A program made the position numbers and the translations under genes. From positions 1 to 12,423 of the forward strand of contig CAZHNG010000206.1 in the NCBI GenBank assembly GCA_964533785.1: 12,423 nucleotides of DNA. Reading direction: 5' to 3'. The DNA is from JANQRV01 sp964533785 (GTDB taxonomy: Bacteria; Bacteroidota; Bacteroidia; Chitinophagales; Saprospiraceae). The notes below the pieces were generated by a model. That model searched no databases and was not told where the DNA came from. It saw only the letters and a program-made list of their open reading frames with translations. The stretch's first letter is position 1, and each line of letters starts with the position of its first letter. Below are positions 1-6,717 of this stretch, piece after piece.

Positions 1-55
1 TTCTAGACTATGCTAAAGACGCTTGTGCCGGTATATCATCAGACTAAACAGCCTA

Positions 56-214
56 CCCTATAACTTCATAACCCTATAACTTCATAACCCTATAACTTCA
101 TAACCCTATAACTTCATAACCTTATAACTTCATAACCTTATAACTTCATAACCTTATTATAACTTCATAACCTTATTATAACTTCATAACCCTATAACTT
201 CATAACCCTATAAC
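56..214. repeat. 16-bp tandem repeat array upstream of rplU
   Basis: Nine full head-to-tail copies plus a partial tenth. The first four units (56-119) and the ninth (190-205) are identical: CCCTATAACTTCATAA. Units five and six (120-151) carry CCTT in place of CCCT. Units seven and eight (152-189) are 19 bp long, CCTTATTATAACTTCATAA, with three extra bases. A partial copy runs 206-214. The grouping of variants suggests stepwise local duplication. A 16-bp period is not a multiple of three, so the array does not encode a repeated peptide. It lies about 100 bp upstream of the rplU promoter. Its function is unknown. The first 55 bases of the window show no gene or RNA that I recognise. Confidence 0.95.
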
Positions 215-267
215 AATACAATTAAATGCTATAATAGCCGAAAATAAACAACAGGCTGCTTTATGGT

Positions 268-306
268 ATCTAATATCTGGCTTCTGGTATCTGGCATCTA
301 ATATCT
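268..306. repeat. Short-word direct repeat (ATCTAATATCT) before rplU promoter
   Basis: The 11-bp word ATCTAATATCT occurs at 268-278 and again at 296-306. Between the copies are related words such as GGTATCTGG. This is a degenerate low-complexity block, different in sequence from the 16-bp array to its left, and it ends about 10 bp before the -33 element of the rplU promoter. No coding potential is visible. Whether it affects the promoter is unknown. Confidence 0.7.
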
Positions 307-316
307 TTAAAAAATA

Positions 317-348
317 TTTTTGATTTTTGAAACGAAGCGCTATCTTTG
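317..348 (+). promoter_or_regulatory. Bacteroidota-type promoter of rplU-rpmA
   Basis: The -7 element is TATCTTTG at 341-348, a full match to TAnnTTTG. A -33 element TTTTTG lies at 317-322, with an 18-bp spacer. Transcription should begin near 354, leaving a leader of about 30 nt before the ATG at 384. A weak 5-bp hairpin (TTATG 362-366 with CATAA 377-381) is possible in that leader. The promoter position rules out the upstream TTG start at 327, which would lie inside the promoter. Confidence 0.75.
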
Positions 349-383
349 CAGCCCGTAATTTTTATGTAATTAATACCATAACA

Positions 384-695
384 ATGTTCGCAATAGTAAC
401 GATAGTTGGTCAGCAGTTCAAAGTTGAGGAGGGGCAGGAGCTCTTCGTCCACCAGCTAAAGGCTGAAGAAGGCGACAATATCACATTCGAAGACGTCCAC
501 TTAATTGATAATGACGGTTCGGTGCGTATTGGCAAGCCAGTATTGGATGACGCTTCCGTGCGTGTCACTGTATTAGGGCATCAGAAAGGCGATAAAGTGA
601 TCGTCTTCAAGAAAAAAAGGCGCAAAGGCTATCGCCGGAAAAACGGTCATAGACAAAGATTTACAAAAATTAAAGTAGATAACATCGCCGGTTAA
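384..695 (+). CDS. rplU: 50S ribosomal protein L21 (bL21)
   Basis: A 103-residue protein, the normal size for bacterial L21. It binds 23S rRNA in the large subunit. The start MFAIVTIVGQQFKV is the characteristic L21 N-terminus. The middle part, with GKPVLDDASV and VLGHQKGDKVIVFKKKRRKGYRRK, leads to the basic NGHRQ signature near the C-terminus. I chose the ATG at 384 because family similarity begins exactly there and because the promoter's -7 box at 341-348 lies downstream of the other in-frame start (TTG at 327). The first gene of an operon with rpmA, 31 nt upstream of it. Unlike flavobacterial L21 proteins as I know them, it has no C-terminal helix-hairpin-helix extension and stops soon after the conserved core. 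Confidence 0.96.
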   Translation: MFAIVTIVGQQFKVEEGQELFVHQLKAEEGDNITFEDVHLIDNDGSVRIGKPVLDDASVRVTVLGHQKGDKVIVFKKKRRKGYRRKNGHRQRFTKIKVDNIAG

Positions 696-726
696 TTCAT
701 TTGGTTTACCATTAAATTTTTAAGAA

Positions 727-1539
727 ATGGCACATAAGAAAGGAGTTGGTAGTACAGATAACGGTAGGGATAGTAAGAGTAAAAGATTAGGCGTAAAAAT
801 ATTCGGTAATCAATTTGCCAAGGCTGGAAATATTATCGTTCGTCAAAGAGGAACAAAGTTTCACCCCGGGCAAAACGTATACATGGGTAAAGACTTTACC
901 CTGCATGCCCAAATTGACGGAACGGTGGTGTTCAGGAAAAAGCGTTTGAACAGGACCTATGTAAACGTAGTTCCAGACGGTCAGGAAATGGAGGTTGCTA
1001 CTGCTGCTCCCCCCAAGGCGGCAACCAAAAATGTTGTTACTGCTCCTGAACCAAAAGTGGAGGAAAAAGTGGAAGTGGTGGAAAGAACAATTGAAGAACC
1101 CGGCAACGGCAGTGAAATAGAAACTACCGAAGCAGCCGTTGGAAAAGATAAAACACCGGAAACACCTACTGTAGAGGACAAAAGTGAAATTGTTGAAACA
1201 GATGTTGCCGGTCCTGCTGATAAAGAAGAAAAGCCCGCCAAGTCTGAAAAGATCACGCTCCCTTCCGGGAAAAAGATCGTCAAAGACGATTTGAAAATTG
1301 TGGAAGGAATTGGTCCAAAAATCGAAGGTTTGCTTAATGACGACGAAATCCATACCTGGCAAGACCTAGCAGACGCAACGGTCGAACGCATTCAAAAAAT
1401 CCTTGATGATGCGGGTCCAAGATATCGAATCCACGATCCCAATACCTGGGCAAATCAAGCAAAATTAGCCACCGAAGAAAAATGGGAAGAGCTGGAAGAT
1501 TATCAAGACCGCCTCAAAGGTGGTAAAGAAGTTGAATAG
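727..1539 (+). CDS. rpmA: 50S ribosomal protein L27 (bL27) with C-terminal helix-hairpin-helix extension
   Basis: Residues 1-86 are a complete L27: MAHKKGVGST, NGRDS, KRLGVK, IIVRQRGTKFHPG and DGTVVF. L27 sits near the peptidyl-transferase centre with its N-terminus by the P-site tRNA. Normal L27 is about 85-95 residues; this one is 270. Residues 87-185 are a low-complexity linker rich in Glu, Lys, Val, Pro and Thr. Residues 187-265 form a compact domain starting DDLKIVEGIGPKIEGLL, a helix-hairpin-helix of the type common in nucleic-acid-binding proteins, and ending DPNTWANQAKLA...KWEELEDYQDRLKGGK. The reading frame is open and continuous, so this is a true fusion rather than an annotation artefact. 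From memory, this tail closely resembles that of L21 in flavobacteria. The start is preceded by TTTAAGAA, with no Shine-Dalgarno. It is the last gene of the rplU operon. Confidence 0.95.
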   Translation: MAHKKGVGSTDNGRDSKSKRLGVKIFGNQFAKAGNIIVRQRGTKFHPGQNVYMGKDFTLHAQIDGTVVFRKKRLNRTYVNVVPDGQEMEVATAAPPKAATKNVVTAPEPKVEEKVEVVERTIEEPGNGSEIETTEAAVGKDKTPETPTVEDKSEIVETDVAGPADKEEKPAKSEKITLPSGKKIVKDDLKIVEGIGPKIEGLLNDDEIHTWQDLADATVERIQKILDDAGPRYRIHDPNTWANQAKLATEEKWEELEDYQDRLKGGKEVE

Positions 1540-1559
1540 TATTCACTAGCTTCTTTTTT
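1525..1559 (+). terminator. Likely intrinsic terminator of rplU-rpmA
   Basis: AAAGAAG (1525-1531, inside the last rpmA codons) pairs perfectly with CTTCTTT (1550-1556). An inner GAAT/ATTC stem (1534-1537 with 1541-1544) spans the stop codon. The right arm runs into six Ts at 1554-1559. The stem is AT-rich and overlaps the coding end, so termination strength is uncertain. Confidence 0.5.
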
Positions 1560-1931
1560 ATGCTCTCCAAAACAACAGGATTCTTAATTGTAGTAATGCT
1601 GTATTGGAAAATTTACGTAAACTACTTGCGTGCCATTGATTATCTACGGTTCTGAATCCTTACCACACTGAATAGTTTTAGTTTTCATAGCTTTATATTA
1701 CCCTCGTCCCCTCAGGATGGGGGATTTTCCTTTAGGTTAATATGAATGATATTTCACCACTACTGAATTGCTTTCTCTAAAAGTTATTCACACTGGACTA
1801 AATCATACCGTTCTAATTATTAGGCATATATAGATAAATTTTTATCAATTGTGGAAAATTTCAAACACTCTGTTTGGAAAGAACGCAAATTTTAACCTAA
1901 ATTAAAATTATATTCAAAAAACTTTTCGTTC
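1560..1931. other. Gene-free region between rpmA and dnaE
   Basis: No credible reading frame or tRNA is visible. A small GC hairpin (TCCCC 1707-1711 with GGGGA 1720-1724), followed by TTTTCC, could be a weak plus-strand terminator. Further right are three inverted repeats. The first is GATAAA/TTTATC (1833-1846). The second is TTTCAAACA ctc TGTTTGGAA (1859-1879, one G-T pair). The third is AATTTTAA/TTAAAATT (1888-1909, perfect 8 bp, loop 6). Their centres lie 29.5 bp apart in both intervals, directly upstream of the dnaE promoter. Confidence 0.6.
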
Positions 1932-1966
1932 TTTTTGTTTGTAATAATTATGTTACCATAAATTTG
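1932..1966 (+). promoter_or_regulatory. Bacteroidota-type promoter of dnaE
   Basis: The -7 element is TAAATTTG at 1959-1966, a full TAnnTTTG match. The -33 element is within TTTTTGTTTG (1932-1941); the nearer TTTG at 1938-1941 gives a 17-bp spacer. Transcription should begin around 1972, only a few bases before the ATG at 1976, so the dnaE mRNA is probably leaderless or nearly so. Confidence 0.75.
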
Positions 1967-1975
1967 TGTTGAAAC

Positions 1976-4900
1976 ATGCCTGATTTTGTTCATTTGCATT
2001 GCCATACCCAGTTTTCTTTATTAGATGGTGCTTCGGATATCGGAGCGATGATGGATAAAGCCGTTGCGGACGGCCAGAAAGGTGTGGCCTTAACGGATCA
2101 TGGTAATATGTTTGGTGCCTTCAAGTTTGTATCCGAAGCCAAAAGGCGAGAATTAAAGGCGATCATTGGATGTGAGTTCTATCTGGTAGAAGACCGGTAT
2201 CGAAAAGAATTTTCCAGAGCAAAAGGGGAGAAAGATGTACGGTACCACCAATTACTACTGGCCAAAAATACGAAAGGCTACGAAAACCTCTCCAAACTTT
2301 GTTCGCTGGGCTTCATTGACGGGCTTTACGGGAAATTTCCGAGGATAGACAAACGCTTAATCGAAAAATATCACGAAGGTCTGGTAGCAACGAGTTGTTG
2401 TATTGGTGCGGAAATTCCGCAGGCTATCCTTCACGGAAAATTGGAGGAAGCAGAAAAAAGCCTGCGGTGGTGGTTGGATTTGTTCGGGGAAGATTATTAC
2501 ATAGAGTTACAGCGTCACCGGGGGTTAGAGAATATTGATGGTCTTGGTGTAAGCCAGGAGGATGTTAACCAGCAATTGTTGGCGTACGCTAAGAAATACG
2601 ACGTAAAGGTAATTGCTACAAACGATTCCCATTACATAGAGGAAGAAGACTGGCAATCCCACGATATGTTACTATGTATTAATACGGGTAATCTCATCGA
2701 AGAAGAAGAGCGGTTTAAATTTCCGAGTTCCGATTTTTATTTCAAAACAAAAACTGAAATGGGAACACTTTTTCAGGATGTTCCCGAATCGCTGGACAAC
2801 ACTTTGGAGATCTTCGATAAGATCGACGACCTGGAGCTGGCGCGGGATGTGTTGTTGCCCGCTTTTCCTATTCCGGAAGGTTTCAAAAGCCAATCGGACT
2901 ATCTACGCCATCTCACTTATGAAGGTGCAAAGAAACGATATAATACGATTACACCGCAAATCAAAGAACGGCTTGATTTTGAATTGCAGGTTATCGAGAA
3001 CTCGGGTTATCCGGGATATTTTCTCATTGTTCAGGACTTTACCAATACGGCGAGGCAACTCGGGGTTTCGGTAGGTCCCGGAAGAGGTTCTGCCGCTGGG
3101 TCTGCCGTTGCTTATTGTATTGGCATTACCAATGTAGATCCCATAAAGTACGACTTACTTTTCGAGCGGTTTCTTAACCCGGAACGTATTTCCATGCCCG
3201 ATATTGATATTGATTTTGACGATGTCGGTCGGCAGAAGGTGATTGATTACGTCATTGATAAATACGGGCAAAATCAGGTTGCCCAGATTGTGACCTATGG
3301 TACCATGGCCGCCAAGATGTCGCTGCGCGATGTCGGCAGGGTAATGAACATACCGCTTCCGGAAGTAGACCGGGTGGCTAAAACATTTCCGGCACACCTA
3401 AAGGCAACACTTAACAAGGTATTATCGGAAGGTGATGTAGATGCCAAACTCAAAGGGGCATTAAATTCAGAGGAATTGGAAAAAGCTTATACCTTCAGAA
3501 AGTTAGCAGAAGGAGAAGATGAAGTGGGACAGATGATCCGTACGGCCAAAAAGTTAGAAGGGTCAGTCAGAAATACAGGGATTCACGCTTGCGGTGTTGT
3601 TATTACACCGGATGAGATTACCAAATACGTACCGGTGAAATTGGATAAAAAATCCAATATGCTGGTTTCCCAGTTTGACAATAGCGTAGCGGAGGATGCC
3701 GGTCTGCTGAAAATGGACTTCTTGGGCCTCAAAACCCTTACCATTATCAAGGACGCCGTATGGATGGTCAAGGAAACCACCGGCATTGACCTGGATCCCG
3801 AACAAGTTCCCTTGGACGATAAAAAGACTTACGAATTATTCCAAAGGGGAGAAACGGTGGGGGTCTTCCAGTACGAGAGTTCCGGAATGCAAAAGTACAT
3901 GAAGGAACTGGTGCCTACCGAATTTGACGACCTGATCGCGATGAACGCCTTATACCGGCCCGGTCCGTTGGAATATATCCCGAACTTTATTGCCCGGAAG
4001 CACGGCAGGGAACCTATTACTTACGATTTACCCGAAATGGAGGAATACCTCCAAAATACATACGGTATAACCGTTTATCAGGAGCAAGTGATGCTTTTAT
4101 CCCAAAAACTGGCCAATTTCACCAAGGGCCAGGCGGATATGCTCCGTAAAGGGATGGGTAAAAAGAAAAAGAAGATCATTGACATGCTTTACCCGAAATT
4201 CATTGAAGGGGGGCAAGCCAATAATCATCCCAAAGATAAACTGGATAAGATCTGGAAAGATTGGGAAGCCTTTGCTTCTTATGCATTTAACAAATCTCAC
4301 TCCACTTGTTATGCTTTTGTCGCCTTTCAGACCGCCTATTTAAAGGCTAATTACCCGGCTCAGTTTATGGCCTCGGTGCTGACCCACAATAAGAATGATA
4401 TATCCAAGGTTACCTTTTTCTTGCAGGAATGTAAGCGGATGGGGATAACCGTGCTCGGGCCCGATGTCAATGAAAGTCAGTCCGACTTTTCGGTGAACGA
4501 TAAAGGGCAGATCCGGTTCGGATTGTCTGCCTTAAAAGGAGTTGGGGAAGGGCCGGTAAGTATGATCCTGGAAGAGCGGGATGAAAATGGGCCGTTTGCC
4601 AGCGTTTACGAACTGATGCGCAGGGCTAATTTGAGGGCCATCAATAAAAAAGTAATGGAAAGCATGGCACTTGGAGGATGTTTTGATTGTTTTACCGATA
4701 CGCACCGGGCGCAATACTTTACACCGTCAGGCAAATACGATACTTTTATTGAACACCTGATCACTTACGGGAATGCATACCAGTCACAAAAAGCCCAAGC
4801 CGTGAATTCTCTGTTTGGTGCCGTAGAAGAAATCATGATCCAGGAGCCTAATGTTCCTGAACGCAAACCCTGGCCGTTGATCGAAAAATTAAACCGTGAA

Positions 4901-5515
4901 AAAGACGTTACGGGGATTTACGTGAGCGGCCATCCGCTCGATGACTATCAGGTGGAAGTATCTAATTTTATTACCTGTACACTAGATAGGCTAAATCGTA
5001 ATCAGACGGGGAATAATTTGCAAATAGCAGGAATGATCAGCATGGCCAAGCATCTGATCAGTAAAAATGGTAACGGCTGGGGAATATTTGAGCTGCAAGA
5101 CTATAATGACACCTTTGAGTTCAAACTTTTTGGGGAGGATTACCAAAAGTTTAAGCATATATTAGAAGAAGGTAAAGCCATATTCGTCAAAGGTGGTTTT
5201 CAGCATTCTAATTGGTATAATAACGGAGGAATGGAGTTTAAGGTAAAAGATATCAAGCTATTAGAGGGTATTGCGGAAAATCTGACGGAAAGTATAACTC
5301 TTAATTTAGCGGTTGATCGGCTTTCGGAGGATATGGTTAACGAAATTGACCATATTTGCAAGGAACACGCAGGTCCTCATTTGTTGAAAATAGAACTAAT
5401 CGACCATTCTAACCGTTTAAATCTCAAAATGGTATCAAAGGAATGTAGGGTAAATGCAACTAATGGGTTCATAGGTGCGATTGAAGCCTTGGGAATTCCT
5501 TATAAATTAAATTGA
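1976..5515 (+). CDS. dnaE: DNA polymerase III alpha subunit (replicative polymerase)
   Basis: A 1179-residue C-family polymerase that copies the chromosome, close to the E. coli length. The PHP domain begins at once with HLHCHTQFSLLDGASD (6-21) and continues through ATNDSHY (about 213-219). Its metal-binding histidines look intact, so residual proofreading activity is possible. The palm holds GPGRGSAAGS (about 366-375), PDIDIDFDD with catalytic Asp409 and Asp411, and KMDFLGLK with the third catalytic Asp581. YRPGPLEYIP starts at 660, and AFNKSHS is near 771. A helix-hairpin-helix region (FGLSALKGVGEG, about 848) is followed by SLFG at 945-948, which resembles a beta-clamp-binding motif. The OB fold starts near 1014. 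The ATG lies just after a clear promoter; there is no Shine-Dalgarno. The rhomboid gene follows after 43 nt. Confidence 0.97.
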   Translation: MPDFVHLHCHTQFSLLDGASDIGAMMDKAVADGQKGVALTDHGNMFGAFKFVSEAKRRELKAIIGCEFYLVEDRYRKEFSRAKGEKDVRYHQLLLAKNTKGYENLSKLCSLGFIDGLYGKFPRIDKRLIEKYHEGLVATSCCIGAEIPQAILHGKLEEAEKSLRWWLDLFGEDYYIELQRHRGLENIDGLGVSQEDVNQQLLAYAKKYDVKVIATNDSHYIEEEDWQSHDMLLCINTGNLIEEEERFKFPSSDFYFKTKTEMGTLFQDVPESLDNTLEIFDKIDDLELARDVLLPAFPIPEGFKSQSDYLRHLTYEGAKKRYNTITPQIKERLDFELQVIENSGYPGYFLIVQDFTNTARQLGVSVGPGRGSAAGSAVAYCIGITNVDPIKYDLLFERFLNPERISMPDIDIDFDDVGRQKVIDYVIDKYGQNQVAQIVTYGTMAAKMSLRDVGRVMNIPLPEVDRVAKTFPAHLKATLNKVLSEGDVDAKLKGALNSEELEKAYTFRKLAEGEDEVGQMIRTAKKLEGSVRNTGIHACGVVITPDEITKYVPVKLDKKSNMLVSQFDNSVAEDAGLLKMDFLGLKTLTIIKDAVWMVKETTGIDLDPEQVPLDDKKTYELFQRGETVGVFQYESSGMQKYMKELVPTEFDDLIAMNALYRPGPLEYIPNFIARKHGREPITYDLPEMEEYLQNTYGITVYQEQVMLLSQKLANFTKGQADMLRKGMGKKKKKIIDMLYPKFIEGGQANNHPKDKLDKIWKDWEAFASYAFNKSHSTCYAFVAFQTAYLKANYPAQFMASVLTHNKNDISKVTFFLQECKRMGITVLGPDVNESQSDFSVNDKGQIRFGLSALKGVGEGPVSMILEERDENGPFASVYELMRRANLRAINKKVMESMALGGCFDCFTDTHRAQYFTPSGKYDTFIEHLITYGNAYQSQKAQAVNSLFGAVEEIMIQEPNVPERKPWPLIEKLNREKDVTGIYVSGHPLDDYQVEVSNFITCTLDRLNRNQTGNNLQIAGMISMAKHLISKNGNGWGIFELQDYNDTFEFKLFGEDYQKFKHILEEGKAIFVKGGFQHSNWYNNGGMEFKVKDIKLLEGIAENLTESITLNLAVDRLSEDMVNEIDHICKEHAGPHLLKIELIDHSNRLNLKMVSKECRVNATNGFIGAIEALGIPYKLN

Positions 5516-5558
5516 CACTTTTTTGTGAGGAAGTAATTTTCAAATCATTATCGAGATT

Positions 5559-6272
5559 ATGAAGACACAATTTATCAGGAGCATAAAACTACCATTTACG
5601 TTTGGAGCGATCATATGGATCATACATAGTTTATCGATGGGACTGAATGTTGATCTGAAATTCCTTGGTGTTTACCCCCGGGAGATCTTTGGTTTAAAGG
5701 GGATTATTTTCTCTCCCCTCATTCACGGAGACTGGGGGCATTTACTATCCAATACTACTCCTTTGTTGGTTTTGAGTGCTTTAGTGCTGTTTTTCTATAA
5801 ACGAGTGGCCATTCCGGCCTTTCTTTTGATCTATTTTCTCTCTGGCTTTGCAGTTTGGCTATTCGCCCGGCCTGCTTTCCACATCGGAGCTTCCGGGTTC
5901 ATTTACGGTCTGGTAGCTTTTGTTTTTTGGAATGGCGTTTTTCGTAAAAATATCAAATCAATAGCGCTTGCTTTAATCGTTGTATTTTATTACGGCTCCA
6001 TGATTTTTGGTGTTTTGCCGCTACAAGAAGATATTTCCTGGGAAGGGCATTTGTTTGGTGCATTAGCAGGGATTTTTGCATCATGGGCTTTTATGGATAA
6101 GATTGAAGCGGATGAAAAAAAACCGGTTTATTCCTGGGAAGTCGAACCGGAGCCTAAAAAACGAAATTTCTTCTCCCCTGATACTTTCGAAAAAACTAAA
6201 GAGGACCGCCGCCGGGAAAGACAAAATCCTTTTTTAGAAGGATTTAATGACTGGACTTCGACGCGCACTTAG
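5559..6272 (+). CDS. Rhomboid-family intramembrane serine protease
   Basis: A 237-residue membrane protein with about six hydrophobic segments (roughly 12-28, 61-79, 84-101, 107-126, 133-150, 164-179). The catalytic dyad is visible: Ser112 in GASG (110-113) and His164 in GHLFG (163-167). His61 and Asn65 (HLLSN), which form the oxyanion site in GlpG-type rhomboids, are also present. It should therefore be an active protease cleaving membrane proteins within the bilayer. Its substrate cannot be inferred. A charged tail (181-237), rich in Lys, Glu and Arg, follows the last segment and is probably cytoplasmic. The gene lies 43 nt after dnaE and is probably co-transcribed. A weak promoter is possible: TTG 5512-5514 and TAATTTTC 5534-5541, spacer 19, with one mismatch. 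It converges on the DCC gene with an 11-nt gap. Confidence 0.93.
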   Translation: MKTQFIRSIKLPFTFGAIIWIIHSLSMGLNVDLKFLGVYPREIFGLKGIIFSPLIHGDWGHLLSNTTPLLVLSALVLFFYKRVAIPAFLLIYFLSGFAVWLFARPAFHIGASGFIYGLVAFVFWNGVFRKNIKSIALALIVVFYYGSMIFGVLPLQEDISWEGHLFGALAGIFASWAFMDKIEADEKKPVYSWEVEPEPKKRNFFSPDTFEKTKEDRRRERQNPFLEGFNDWTSTRT

Positions 6273-6283
6273 TGGCTCCCTAC

Positions 6284-6685
6284 TTAGTCGATAAACCTGG
6301 ATTTAATATCTGGCGTAGGGATCATGCAGGATTCCTTTTTACCGAACCACTTGTACCTGTTTCTGGCGATATAATTATAAATAACATCCCTAAAGGACTT
6401 GGGGATGAATTTTAAGATGTAGAAAAACTGCCATCCATTTCCTAATTTCTTTCCCACTTCCAAGGCAACATCCGAATGCGTGAAAACATTTCCCTGATCA
6501 ATAAATATGACTGTATTGAGGTTTTGGTTTTGAACACCAAAATCGGCTAACATTTTTTGACCAGTCTCAGACTGTAGTGCCGCAAAATGGATAGCTTTCT
6601 TTTTATCTCTCTTGATGATAAACTGCACAAAAAAGTTACATAAATTACAAACACCGTCGAACAATATAACTGACCTTTCCTCCAT
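6284..6685 (-). CDS. DCC (DUF393) family thiol-disulfide oxidoreductase-like protein
   Basis: A 133-residue protein with the family-defining motif near the N-terminus, FDGVCNLC: Asp10, Cys13 and Cys16. The CxxC pair after a short beta strand (SVILF) resembles a thioredoxin fold. The C-terminus has ARNRYKWFGKKESCMIP (107-123), the second conserved block of the family, ending in a typical RFI. Length and motif order fit the family exactly. DCC proteins are predicted to be redox active, but the physiological partner is generally unknown. No signal peptide is seen, so it is probably cytoplasmic. The ATG lies 32 nt downstream of the radA stop on the same strand, so the two are likely one transcript. 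No terminator is evident in the 11-nt gap to the converging rhomboid gene. Confidence 0.92.
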   Translation of the reverse strand: MEERSVILFDGVCNLCNFFVQFIIKRDKKKAIHFAALQSETGQKMLADFGVQNQNLNTVIFIDQGNVFTHSDVALEVGKKLGNGWQFFYILKFIPKSFRDVIYNYIARNRYKWFGKKESCMIPTPDIKSRFID

Positions 6686-6717
6686 TATTGATAACTTCTG
6701 AATTAATGGTTATACAA

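Noticed and set aside
56..214. Resemblance of the repeat (ATAACTTCATA) to a loxP arm (ATAACTTCGTATA), or of the array to a CRISPR
   Set aside because: The copies are direct, contiguous and lack both the inverted arm and the 8-bp core of loxP. There are no unique spacers as in CRISPR and no cas gene or recombinase nearby. The likeness is chance.
360..366. RNA leader regulating rplU-rpmA
   Set aside because: The leader is only about 30 nt with a 5-bp AT-rich hairpin, too little to support a call of ribosomal-protein autoregulation.
327..383. Extended start of rplU at TTG 327, adding 19 residues
   Set aside because: The -7 promoter box at 341-348 lies downstream of this codon, and L21 similarity begins exactly at the ATG at 384.
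787..1391. Long minus-strand open frames opposite rpmA (191 and 136 codons)
   Set aside because: They arise from the low-complexity Glu/Lys/Val/Thr linker of L27 read backwards, giving Phe- or Ser/Thr-rich strings without domain character.
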